DNA from: Bacteroidales bacterium
Lineage (GTDB): Bacteria; Bacteroidota; Bacteroidia; Bacteroidales; F082
DNA: 64,000 nucleotides
NCBI GenBank assembly: GCA_024400455.1
Contig: JAKSMU010000004.1
Coordinates: forward strand, 1-64,000
Reading direction: 5' to 3'
Shown: one piece after another, positions 1 through 7,604 of the stretch
How positions within the stretch are numbered: the first letter of the stretch is position 1
Layout of the letters: each line of letters starts with the position of its first letter
Notes under the pieces: generated by a model
Seen by the model: only the letters and a program-made list of their open reading frames with translations
The model's database searches: none
What the model was told of the DNA's origin: nothing
Made by a program: the position numbers and the translations under genes

Positions 1-287
1 TATCGTCTTCAAAATAGCCTTCATCATTCATAAACTGGTAGAACCAGCCTATGCCGGCAAGACCGGAACAATGAGAGTAACCCCCACATTTGTATATATG
101 TTCGGGCAAAACACTCAATATTTCATTTACCTTTTGTCTGTACGCTTGATTTTCTACGGCATGAAGTGAATAAAACAAAGTTAAAGAAATTCCGGCAAGC
201 CGGAAAGAAGTCCCATATCATCTGTTTGCGCGTTATAGTTAAGCAGCAATTGGTATATGTCGCTTGTTTTGTTGTTTGGTATGACAT
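1..287 (-). pseudogene. LanC-like lanthionine cyclase, N-terminal part, apparently frameshifted and cut by window edge
   Basis: Translating the minus strand in two frames gives one continuous LanC-type N-terminus. The first frame reads KTSDIYQLLLNYNAQTDDMG followed by LLSGL and then stops. The adjacent frame continues AGISLTLFYSLHAVENQ and later GYSHCSGLAGIGWFYQF. Repeated GLxSGLAGI / HCSGLAGIGW motifs are typical of the LanC alpha/alpha barrel, which cyclises dehydrated peptides in lanthipeptide pathways. The frame change lies near 194-201 and looks like one missing base. A second problem sits at the start: the only ATG (287) is in another frame and the LanC frame has a stop just upstream. 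Either the gene is decaying or the assembly has indels in this AT-rich stretch. The rest of the gene lies left of the window. Confidence 0.6.
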
Positions 288-439
288 TGTTTTTTTATGA
301 TGAAATGTTCACATTTAGTTTGTATAATCGGCAAGAGTTATGTTTTTCACGGAACAATCAATTCCGAATTTCGTAAACCTATGTTGCGAGTCAAAAACAT
401 GTAGTATAATTTTGAACAGCTTCTTATGAATTTGAATGA

Positions 440-973
440 TTAGTTAGGAGTTCCCAACCAGATTAAATATATTGCACAGAAATCATACAAGAAATGAATA
501 AAAACAACAGAAATAAACGCATTTGTCTTTTTCTTTTTTGCTATGTAGTACGTGAATGCATATACTGTGCCTGCGAAAAAATGGCAAATAATTTGCAAAA
601 TATCTGTGATTAACATTCCGTCACAAACTGTAAAATGTCCCAACCCAAATAATACGGAACTTAATATAATGTATTTTGAGGGAGATATCAATTTCCCATT
701 TTTGCTAAAAGGATAATACAAGATAAATTGAAAAAAAAACGTTTCATAGATTGCTGAAAGGATAAGCCATACAGTTTTGTTTAAGAAACTAAATTCGTGA
801 ATTTCTTGTACGGGGATGTTGCTTTCCAATGAAAATATTCTGATGCATATTAACATTAGAACAAAAAAGAAAAGATGTACTAATGTAAGTGAAACAAATT
901 GAACGAAGATGAATTTGTGGTAAGGTAAATCCATCATTTTCTTTCTGTAAACAATCAAATATTTTCTTGCCAT
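440..973 (-). CDS. CPBP-family intramembrane protein (putative leader protease/immunity type)
   Basis: This 177-residue, strongly hydrophobic protein has about five membrane segments. It carries two of the three CPBP (Abi) motifs: FxxxH (F109 to H113) and HxxxD (H160 to D164). The first motif, usually EExxxR, is only ETFFFQ beginning at E77, so one glutamate and the arginine are missing and activity is uncertain. CPBP proteins act in membranes on prenylated or leader peptides and occur in bacteriocin clusters as processing or immunity proteins. Here the gene lies between the GG-leader precursor (ends at 1053) and the LanC-like remnant on the same strand, which fits a role in peptide maturation or self-protection. 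That role is inferred from position. Confidence 0.6.
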   Translation of the reverse strand: MARKYLIVYRKKMMDLPYHKFIFVQFVSLTLVHLFFFVLMLICIRIFSLESNIPVQEIHEFSFLNKTVWLILSAIYETFFFQFILYYPFSKNGKLISPSKYIILSSVLFGLGHFTVCDGMLITDILQIICHFFAGTVYAFTYYIAKKKKTNAFISVVFIHFLYDFCAIYLIWLGTPN

Positions 974-1006
974 AAGCCTTGCCGAAAATTTCTTTAAAGT
1001 TAGAAA

Positions 1007-1039
1007 GGGTGTGTCGAAAAATTGGCTTTTGACACACCC
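1007..1039 (-). terminator. Hairpin between RiPP precursor and CPBP gene
   Basis: GGGTGTGTC (1007-1015) pairs perfectly with GACACACCC (1031-1039) around a 15-base loop, and the minus-strand transcript continues into a short T-rich run. It sits 14 bases after the precursor stop. A partial terminator here would let the short precursor mRNA exceed the downstream maturation genes, as is common in peptide antibiotic operons. The stem is seen; the function is inferred. Confidence 0.55.
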
Positions 1040-1052
1040 ACTTGTGGCTTAT

Positions 1053-1289
1053 TTACACGCACTTAGCATGTGAAACATAATTTACTCCACAAAATTCAGA
1101 GCAGTATCTACTTTCACATCTATCATCTTGTTGAGACAAATGTGCTATTACAGTATCAATTATTTTGCCGGCTACATAACACTCAATAAAGTACATAGAG
1201 AAATTATACCCGCCTTTTATATCGTCCATATTTGAAAGGTTTGCCACAATCTGCTTGTTCAAAGCAAGTTTATTATTTTTCTTATTCAT
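1053..1289 (-). CDS. GG-leader RiPP precursor peptide (Bacteroidales natural-product precursor family)
   Basis: The peptide has 78 residues. Its leader NKLALNKQIVANLSNMDDIK ends in a GG at 26-27 and fits the Bacteroidales natural-product precursor pattern (TIGR04149-like: LNKxxIxxL...MxxIKGG). The predicted core after GG is 51 residues with five cysteines (C36, C58, C63, C67, C77) plus several Ser and one Thr, suitable for thioether or disulfide rings. The open frame extends upstream to 1580, but the leader consensus begins at the ATG at 1287-1289, so that start is chosen. The adjacent CPBP and LanC-like genes support a lanthipeptide-type pathway. No dehydratase or ABC peptidase transporter is visible, so those would have to lie left of the window or be absent. 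Confidence 0.75.
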   Translation of the reverse strand: MNKKNNKLALNKQIVANLSNMDDIKGGYNFSMYFIECYVAGKIIDTVIAHLSQQDDRCESRYCSEFCGVNYVSHAKCV

Positions 1290-1745
1290 AGTGAAATCTG
1301 TTTTAATGTTTGAGAACTTTGTTTTTCCACACCCGGCAGCCGTCCTGCCAATGTTGGAAGCGAAAAGGCTTCGCACAAAGCCGCCATAAGGCAACGGCAC
1401 TTCCTTACAGCCCCATGGCTGCAAGTACATAGAAATCATTCTTGCCAAGCCAATAGATGCTTGGCGCGGAAAGCATTTCGCCGCCACCCGAAAGAATGAT
1501 ATGAGACCTGCAAAGCGCATACGCCCTAAAGGGTTTAAAGATGGGGCGAAGATAGGAATTATTTTGGAACCTTGCAGCACGCGGCGCCATTTTCGCGGAA
1601 TTTTTTCCGTTTTCCTGTCTCGAGGGTTGTATGTGGCGCATTTTGTTCATCGCAAAATCTGCTTTTGTTTACGGAGCAAAGTTAAGGAAGCTCTTTGCTG
1701 CCTTTTACAAATGCGCCTAATTTGCTTGCAAACGCGCCCTGTTGT
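1290..1745 (-). other. Long hairpin-rich leader region of the RiPP operon
   Basis: There is no convincing gene in this 456-base gap. It holds a run of short perfect inverted repeats: GGCAG/CTGCC (1335-1349), GCGAA/TTCGC (1360-1374), CAGCC/GGCTG (1408-1421) and GCCAAGC/GCTTGGC (1444-1465). It is less AT-rich than the RiPP genes. With a promoter-like element at 1677-1684 the precursor mRNA would have a leader of roughly 380 bases. It may be a structured cis-regulatory RNA or an interspersed repeat; the sequence alone does not decide. Confidence 0.4.
1677..1684 (-). promoter_or_regulatory. Putative -7 element for the RiPP operon
   Basis: On the minus strand this reads TAACTTTG, matching the Bacteroidota -7 consensus TAnnTTTG. 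It lies between the LytTR gene and the RiPP precursor, about 390 bases before the precursor ATG. Confidence 0.4.
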
Positions 1746-2135
1746 TTAGGTGAACGCGCCTTTATCGTGTGTGAACGCGGCATATTCGGCCTTCACTTGG
1801 CTGCAACGGCGGTAGGCTATCTCAAGTTCCATCGTGCTGCCGTTGGCGCTTCGCAGCACCGCCGTCCATTTCTTGTCCTTAACATGGTGCAGGCTGGCAA
1901 TTTGCGCCATGTTCACCAAAAGGCTGCGGCTTATCAGCATGAAATGCGAGCCTTGCAGCCTTTCCTCAAAGAAAGACAGCTTGCGGGTACAGTCGTATCT
2001 CTGTCCGTCAGCCATAAACAAGGTGCAGAAATAGTCCTCACATTCTATATACAGGATGTCGTCTGCATCAATCCTGAACAGGCCTTTTCGGGTTTTCAAG
2101 ACTAATGTGCCATTGGTGTTGTCCGTCTTCTCCAT
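1746..2135 (-). CDS. Stand-alone LytTR-type DNA-binding regulator
   Basis: This 129-residue protein consists almost entirely of a LytTR domain, a mostly beta-strand DNA-binding fold. Recognisable family features are the opening GLFRIDADDILYIECEDYF, the central YDCTRKLSFFEERL and the segment HFMLISRSLLVNMAQI. It has no receiver domain, so it is not a classical response regulator; many Bacteroidota LytTR proteins of this size act without a cognate phosphorylation domain. Its stop is about 60 bases upstream of the promoter-like element of the RiPP locus on the same strand, so it may regulate that locus. That is inference from position only. Confidence 0.8.
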   Translation of the reverse strand: MEKTDNTNGTLVLKTRKGLFRIDADDILYIECEDYFCTLFMADGQRYDCTRKLSFFEERLQGSHFMLISRSLLVNMAQIASLHHVKDKKWTAVLRSANGSTMELEIAYRRCSQVKAEYAAFTHDKGAFT

Positions 2136-2187
2136 CTATTTACAAAAGGCTCCCACTACGCAAAATACTATCATTTTCTCACCTATC

Positions 2188-2320
2188 CTACGGTATATCC
2201 GGATGCAAGGCATCAAACTCCCGCATCTGCCTGTAAAACTCCCCGTCCTTGGCCGCAGCATCAATTGGATTATACTCTTTTATCGGGGCATAAATGAATG
2301 AATTTGTTCTTCCCTCCCAT
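2188..2320 (-). pseudogene. Possible coding remnant without a start codon
   Basis: One minus-strand frame reads FIYAPIKEYNPIDAAAKDGE then FYRQMREFDALHPDIP and a stop. The composition looks protein-like, but an upstream stop leaves no plausible start codon except an internal ATG. It may be the 3' end of a lost gene. No family was recognised. Confidence 0.2.
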
Positions 2321-2332
2321 AGCTAAACGTTT

Positions 2333-2719
2333 TTAATCCGTTACCGTAAATTCACTATAGTACTCATCCCCATTGGAGAGCGTGAAGGTGACAATGTAAT
2401 CCCCTTCAAAAGGAATGTAAAACTGCAAGCCGTTTGGCGTAAGCACTGAAAGGCATTGCACAGGATCACCAGCAATCGTAGCAACCTCAACAGATACCCT
2501 GCCAAGATTATCATTGAATGTCACCGTGAGAACACGGCCATTAATAGAAGGAGCAATATAGCCACTCTTGTCCGAACTGCCGTGCAATGATTTTTCAAGT
2601 ACCTCTAACGTAATGTCGTTGTCTTTCTGGCTTTCCATTCTGGCTACCCCGTGGGCATAGCACAATGCTCCTGAAAGAACCAAGCAGAGCATCAGAATCA
2701 TTTTCTTTAATTTGTTCAT
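2333..2719 (-). CDS. Small secreted DUF3244-like protein
   Basis: The protein has 128 residues with a clear N-terminal signal peptide: KLKK, then a hydrophobic stretch, with likely cleavage after CYAHG near residue 24. The mature part is beta-rich, with the pattern SINGRVLTVTFNDNLGRVSV and GDYIVTFTLSNGDEY that resembles DUF3244, a small immunoglobulin-like domain found in exported Bacteroidales proteins. The function of the family is unknown. A promoter-like element (2769-2776) sits 50 bases upstream. It is transcribed toward the LytTR gene but separated by about 200 bases, so co-transcription is uncertain. Confidence 0.6.
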   Translation of the reverse strand: MNKLKKMILMLCLVLSGALCYAHGVARMESQKDNDITLEVLEKSLHGSSDKSGYIAPSINGRVLTVTFNDNLGRVSVEVATIAGDPVQCLSVLTPNGLQFYIPFEGDYIVTFTLSNGDEYYSEFTVTD

Positions 2720-2768
2720 TATGTTGTGATTTTATAGTTGATAATTTTTCACCTCAAATTTTCATTGG

Positions 2769-2776
2769 CAAAAGTA
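2769..2776 (-). promoter_or_regulatory. Putative -7 element, DUF3244-like gene
   Basis: TACTTTTG on the minus strand matches TAnnTTTG and lies 50 bases upstream of the ATG at 2719. Confidence 0.45.
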
Positions 2777-2975
2777 GGACATTACCAAATTTCAAATCAA
2801 AAAACACTGCTGGAGAAATGTTGGAATTTTATATAGGGGAGTGTAAATACATTGATAATCAATGTATTACAAATAGCAACAAGGTGTAAATAACTGGAAT
2901 TATCCAACTTTTTTCCAGCATTTACCTTATTTATAGAAGATAGAAAATGTGATTGTCAACAGAATATGCGTTCTG

Positions 2976-5222
2976 CTATTCTATCACTTCCCAGTGCCCA
3001 CTATACCCACTCCCTACATACCGGACTTTCCCGTCAAGTTTTTTCAAGTATCTACCAATCGTTTTTGAACTCACGTCCAATTGATTAGCCATCTCTTCTC
3101 TTGTTATATTGGGATTATTGGACATAATAGTTAATATGGTTTTTAGCGGATCTTGAGGGACATCTTGAGGGACATATAACCCTTTTGCTATCCTCAAGAC
3201 ATACTCCGAAACGCTTTCTTCCAGCGAAAGTTTCTCCTTGATGCTCTCATCCTGTTTCTTGATTCCCGAATAGGTTCTGCTCTTCAATGCGGCAATCTCT
3301 CCTTCGCCTAATCCCATCAAATGCAGATGGCAAAGTGCCAAGTCGCCACGCTTCAAACTCGGGCAGCAGCTTAACAGAAAAGCATCGAACCCCTCGAAAT
3401 GCCGCTCCACAGCCTCCCTAAGCTGTTTGAAATCCTCTTCCTTCAGCGTAATGTCGTCATGTTTGAATGAAGTGTCGCGGGTGGTGATTCGTTTGCCATG
3501 CAGCAATTCATTGATGCGCCTGCAAATCGGTTCTTTAAGGAACTCCTGGCGCCAGCGTTCTGCCTTATCTTGCTGCAGGCCTGAACTCTTTTCCGAGGCC
3601 ATCACCTGGTCTTCATGCTGTCTGAGGCTTTGCCGCAAAGCGTCCTGTTCTTTCTCGTAGGCCAAACGTTCCGCTTCCAATTCAGCTTTATGCCTTTGCC
3701 TCGTTTGCTCCATCTCTTTTTCCGATTGGTCTCTCTGAATCCTCAATTCATCTTCATGCCGCTTCACCATCTCTTCCTCCTTCTGCCGATGCTTTCTTTC
3801 GGTCTCCTCCAGCCGCTGCTGGGTTTCTGTTTGTAGCCGTCTCAATTCCTCATGTGCTTGCTCCGCTTCCTTCTGCTGCTGTTTCAGCAGTTTCCTGCTT
3901 CTCAGTTTCGCTACAATAATAATGGCCATGGCCAACAACACCGCAATCGGCACAATAATTCCGACAATTTTCCTAACGTGCTTTGCATGTTCAGCCTCAG
4001 ACAACTTTCCCTGCTTCTGCTTCAAGTAATCCTGAAACAGATTGTCGAGTTGCGAAACCAAGACTTTGTTTTCGCTTGCCGAAACCTTATGATTGGCCAA
4101 AAACCTTATACATTCATTTGATCTTGCTTCATTACCCAAACTCTCATATATGTTATGAAGATGCTCGGCAGCCTGAATTTGAGAAACCTCATCCCTCGTA
4201 TTCTCAAACACAGACTCCAAATAGGCTACGGCAGAATCAAACATTTCCTCATGGCTGAAAATCACTCCAATGCTCAAGTAACGGGTCAGTCTTTCATTTT
4301 CATCTTCCGCTTGGCTGAGAATATGCCTCAGTGTTTCCAACGATTGTTCCGCATTAGAATCTGCCTTATAATCACAAAGTGCCTTTGATGCCGCCATATC
4401 CCTATAGCTAAGATTGTCAGAATCCGACATTTCTTCCAAGGCTTGGGAATAATATGCTTTCATTTTTTCCGTGTCTTTCAGTTTTTCATACTGCAATCCC
4501 AAACGAATAAGCGTATTGGACACTCCTGTTGGCGAGGTCGGCTCTATCCTGCAATAGGCAAGCGCATTCTCATAACAAGTTATGGCCGCTTCCATCATAA
4601 ACTGCCCAGAGAACATATCTCCAAGGCGGTTGTAAGTGTATGCCATAAACTTTGCCTTGTTTTTCACCAAATCTTCTTCCCCAAAATGTCCTTCCATCAC
4701 CTCCAAGGCTTTCAGATATTCCGCGCAAGCCTCCACCAAATTGTCCCGCTCATAAAACCCCACGCCATTAATATAATGCGCCCGCGCATCCAAAAACGCA
4801 TTGCGCTCCCGTAGGGACACGCCGCGTGTGTCCGCCTTACGCGCGTCCGTTTCATCCGTCCCTACAATCGAATCAAAACACCTCACCGCCTTCAGCAATT
4901 TCTCTCGGTTGTTCTGTCCGAAATCGTTCTTATAAAGCAATTCAGAGAGCAGCATCTGGCAATAATGCTCCTCAAACGCATCGAGGCTGTCGGCCTGCGG
5001 GCTTGCAGCAAAATCCACCAGCACCATCAGCGCACTATCCGGTTGCCGCCACATCAGGCTGTCAATGGCCTGTAATTGTTTGTTAGGAGACGCGATATTC
5101 CCGCTTTCGCTGGGAAATGCTTTGCATTCGACGCAGTCAATGACGAGCGTCTCTACAGGGTGCCGCGAAGAGCATCCCGCAACAACCACGGCAAGAAACA
5201 ATATGAGATGTTTCAGTTTCAT
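2976..5222 (-). CDS. Membrane TPR / coiled-coil / winged-helix regulator
   Basis: This 748-residue protein has a layout typical of Bacteroidota one-component membrane regulators. It begins with a signal and lipobox (VVAGC, C17). Tetratricopeptide-like helices follow to about residue 390, for example YNRLGDMFSGQFMMEAAITC. One membrane segment lies near 417-437. A long charged coiled coil runs to about 580. A helical region and a C-terminal winged helix (about 694-748) end the protein; the HTH reads ITREEMANQLDVSSKTIGRY. The TPR part would be periplasmic and the DNA-binding part cytoplasmic. Both a lipobox and an internal membrane helix are unusual together. The ligand and target genes are unknown. 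A -7 element begins 6 bases upstream of the ATG. Confidence 0.75.
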   Translation of the reverse strand: MKLKHLILFLAVVVAGCSSRHPVETLVIDCVECKAFPSESGNIASPNKQLQAIDSLMWRQPDSALMVLVDFAASPQADSLDAFEEHYCQMLLSELLYKNDFGQNNREKLLKAVRCFDSIVGTDETDARKADTRGVSLRERNAFLDARAHYINGVGFYERDNLVEACAEYLKALEVMEGHFGEEDLVKNKAKFMAYTYNRLGDMFSGQFMMEAAITCYENALAYCRIEPTSPTGVSNTLIRLGLQYEKLKDTEKMKAYYSQALEEMSDSDNLSYRDMAASKALCDYKADSNAEQSLETLRHILSQAEDENERLTRYLSIGVIFSHEEMFDSAVAYLESVFENTRDEVSQIQAAEHLHNIYESLGNEARSNECIRFLANHKVSASENKVLVSQLDNLFQDYLKQKQGKLSEAEHAKHVRKIVGIIVPIAVLLAMAIIIVAKLRSRKLLKQQQKEAEQAHEELRRLQTETQQRLEETERKHRQKEEEMVKRHEDELRIQRDQSEKEMEQTRQRHKAELEAERLAYEKEQDALRQSLRQHEDQVMASEKSSGLQQDKAERWRQEFLKEPICRRINELLHGKRITTRDTSFKHDDITLKEEDFKQLREAVERHFEGFDAFLLSCCPSLKRGDLALCHLHLMGLGEGEIAALKSRTYSGIKKQDESIKEKLSLEESVSEYVLRIAKGLYVPQDVPQDPLKTILTIMSNNPNITREEMANQLDVSSKTIGRYLKKLDGKVRYVGSGYSGHWEVIE

Positions 5223-5227
5223 TGCCG

Positions 5228-5235
5228 CAAAGATA
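5228..5235 (-). promoter_or_regulatory. Putative -7 element, TPR regulator
   Basis: TATCTTTG on the minus strand, 5 bases before the ATG at 5222. The transcript would start at or just inside the coding region, suggesting a leaderless mRNA or a true start further in. Confidence 0.45.
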
Positions 5236-5563
5236 GGAAAAAACTTGGAAATGTTTTTTTAAAACGCCAATTGCTGCAAAGGAGCCATCAATGGACTTCC
5301 CCCTGGCAAAATTAGCAAGCACACAAAACTTTTCTCAACAAAATGTCCTCAAATCGCACGAAACGTATCAAATCGCACAAAAGACCATGTCGGGCAGCAG
5401 TACTTTTGCCGTGTGATTTGAAGACATGGCCTCTCGAACGGATCACGAAGGCATCACGAAGGAATGAAGTCCGAAAAACAAGCGGCTGAAGCGGGGAAGA
5501 AAGCCCAGACAAGCCGCTCCTTCCGCCGTGTCAAGTAGTGAGTTTCTTCGCTGTTTCTTCGGG

Positions 5564-5601
5564 GTTTCTTCGGTGATGCTTCGGTGAATGACCGAAGAAA
5601 C
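5564..5601. repeat. 11-bp perfect inverted repeat within TTTCTTCGG cluster
   Basis: GTTTCTTCGGT at 5564-5574 is the exact reverse complement of ACCGAAGAAAC at 5591-5601, with a 16-base loop. Partial extra copies flank both arms. Confidence 0.6.
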
Positions 5602-5904
5602 TCCGAAGAAAGTGTGCGGAAACGGCGAAAAAAGTGCGGCCTTGGTCACTTGTTGATACTATGTTGAGAGGACGCGATAAACCGGCATCTCTACATCAAA
5701 CTCTATACTTTTTCATTCAAATCTTTTTGAGAGTTTGTTTTTATTTAGGTGAGACAAATAACAATAGATTTCTTCCCTACGGTCGAAATGACATTGCAAT
5801 TTGTTTCATTCAAAAAAACCTATAGATACTCTCCTTCGTCGGTATGACATAAGTTTTTTTTGAAAAGTCAAAACAGATTTTGAAAGAAATCAAAAACAGT
5901 TCCG

Positions 5905-5912
5905 TATCTTTG
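5905..5912 (+). promoter_or_regulatory. Putative -7 element, EamA transporter
   Basis: TATCTTTG, ending 7 bases before the ATG at 5920, which predicts a leaderless or near-leaderless transcript. Confidence 0.5.
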
Positions 5913-5919
5913 CCGCGTT

Positions 5920-6783
5920 ATGCAATATCTCATCCTTGCCATAGTGTTTTCGACCTGCGTCTTCGTGGCCATGCGGCTTTTCGACCGCTTCGGCATCGAT
6001 AACCACCGCGCCATTGCCGCCAACTATGCCGCCGCCACCGTTGCGGGGCTTTTGATGTGCCAAGGCATCGACACACCGGCCGAAATCGTCGCCGAACCTT
6101 GGTTCGGGCTTTCCATCCTGACGGGGTTCTGGTTCATCCTCACCTATCTGCTGATGACTTATTCCAGCCAACACGCGGGCGTGACCATCACCTCGCTGTC
6201 GAGCAAGCTTTCCGTCGTGATTCCCACCACTTTAGGTGTGATTCTGTTTCACGAAAAACTGAATCTTCCCTCCATCATCGGCATCGTTTTGGCCATTGCC
6301 GCACTTTGCATGATTGTCGGAGGCAAAAGCGAAAGCGGCAAAAAGAGCATCGGTTGGCTTGTCATTCTGCCGATAGCCATTTTCCTAGGGACAGGCACCG
6401 GCGATATGCTGATGAAATTCACCGAACAACTCAACAAGGCCGACGACATGACCTTCATGATCACCTTCATCTATTTCATCGCCTTGCTCTTCGGCTTGGC
6501 CATCGTGCTCTTCGACCGCATCAAAGGCAAATCGAAATTCCAATGGAAGAACTTTGTAGGCGGCATCGGATTGGGTCTGGTGAATTTTTTCTCAACCTAC
6601 TGCATGTATCATTGCATGAGGATTTTCGACAACGTTTTCCTCTTCCCCACTTATAATATAGGGGTGGTTTGCGCCACCGCCATCACAGGCCGGCTGCTGT
6701 TCAAGGAAAAGCTTTCGGCGAAAAACTACATCGGTTTGGCTCTGGCCATCATTGCTGTCATCCTAATCACTTTGAAACCATGA
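5920..6783 (+). CDS. EamA-type (DMT superfamily) membrane transporter
   Basis: The protein has 287 residues and about ten predicted membrane segments in two EamA-like halves. Each half ends in the family's pattern of a loop glutamate followed by a long helix: FHEKLNLPSIIGIVLAIAA near residue 108 and FKEKLSAKNYIGLALAIIA near 252. Such proteins export or exchange small metabolites in the inner membrane; the substrate cannot be read from the sequence. Its stop codon overlaps the ATG of the next gene (ATGA), so the two are very likely translated together. Confidence 0.85.
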   Translation: MQYLILAIVFSTCVFVAMRLFDRFGIDNHRAIAANYAAATVAGLLMCQGIDTPAEIVAEPWFGLSILTGFWFILTYLLMTYSSQHAGVTITSLSSKLSVVIPTTLGVILFHEKLNLPSIIGIVLAIAALCMIVGGKSESGKKSIGWLVILPIAIFLGTGTGDMLMKFTEQLNKADDMTFMITFIYFIALLFGLAIVLFDRIKGKSKFQWKNFVGGIGLGLVNFFSTYCMYHCMRIFDNVFLFPTYNIGVVCATAITGRLLFKEKLSAKNYIGLALAIIAVILITLKP

Positions 6784-7394
6784 CGAACGACGACACCTAC
6801 AACATGCTTTCCACGCCGGGCGAAGGTCTTTACAAGGAAAAAGGCAGCAAGTTCATTGCCTCGGCCTTCACCGTTTTCAGCGAAGACGAAGCCAAGAAAG
6901 CCATTGCCGAAATCAAGAAACAGTATTACGATGCACGCCATCATTGTTTCGCCTACATGATTGGCCCCGACAAGAAAAACTTCCGTTCGAGCGATGATGG
7001 CGAACCTTCAGGCACAGCAGGCAAACCCATTCTCAACCAAATCCTTTCGAAAGACGTGACCAACGTTTGCGTAGTCGTGACGCGTTATTTCGGCGGCATC
7101 AAATTAGGCACCAGCGGTCTCATCAACGCTTACAAAACCGCAGCCCGCGATGCTTTGGATAACGCGCAAGTGATTGAAAAAACCATAAACGAAATTTACA
7201 GCCTCGAATTCGGCTATCCCTTGATGAACGAAGTGATGCGCGTGATGAAAGAAGAAAACCTGGAGCAACTGAACCCTCGCTTCGAGATGGATTGTTACAT
7301 TGAGTTTTCAACAAGGAAAAATGAGGCTGAAAGAATTGCCGACAAATTCCGCAGCATTTACGGTGTAAAAACAACATACATAAAAACATTATAA
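6780..7394 (+). CDS. IMPACT family protein (YigZ-like)
   Basis: The protein has 204 residues. The ATG at 6780, which overlaps the upstream stop, is chosen because family homology begins there (GEGLYKEKGSKFIASAFTV); the longer open frame is a shadow of the transporter. The UPF0029/IMPACT signature is present: DDGEPSGTAGKP near residue 75 and VVTRYFGGIKLGTSGLINAY near 100. A ferredoxin-like DUF1949 domain follows. The family has a ribosomal-S5-like fold and has been linked to translation control; the precise bacterial role is not established. Confidence 0.9.
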   Translation: MTNDDTYNMLSTPGEGLYKEKGSKFIASAFTVFSEDEAKKAIAEIKKQYYDARHHCFAYMIGPDKKNFRSSDDGEPSGTAGKPILNQILSKDVTNVCVVVTRYFGGIKLGTSGLINAYKTAARDALDNAQVIEKTINEIYSLEFGYPLMNEVMRVMKEENLEQLNPRFEMDCYIEFSTRKNEAERIADKFRSIYGVKTTYIKTL

Positions 7395-7604
7395 TCAGCA
7401 TTTTACACTTTATTTTTACAGCATCATTTTCCACCCTCGTATTTTATAAAGAAAAAAGTTCCCAAACAATAGAAAAAAATATTTTTTATCAACTTTTTTT
7501 GCAGATATTTGCAGTCTTGATTTAGTGCAGAAAGAAGCGCCTTCTTAAGTCTTTTTATGCGCTTAAAAACATCAGACAATACTAGATTCGCAAGTAATTT
7601 GAAA

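Larger units (their letters stand above)
5223..5919. other. Gene-free 697-base intergenic region with inverted repeats
   Basis: No open frame here has recognisable coding character. It contains a cluster of TTTCTTCGG repeats (5543-5574) facing CCGAAGAAA copies (5591-5611). An exact pair is GTTTCTTCGGT (5564-5574) with ACCGAAGAAAC (5591-5601). Near 5777-5850 there are short direct repeats of the form CGGTCGAAATGACA / CGTCGGTATGACA, resembling dispersed repeat remnants. The two flanking genes diverge, and each has its own -7 element at the gap edges. Confidence 0.5.

Noticed and set aside
1290-1580. N-terminal extension of the RiPP precursor
   Set aside because: The leader consensus begins at MNKKNNKLALNK; the upstream codons do not look like a leader peptide.
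7395-7604. AT-rich DNA before dnaA as replication origin
   Set aside because: No cluster of DnaA boxes could be identified and skew was not computed; Bacteroidota origins are not always beside dnaA.
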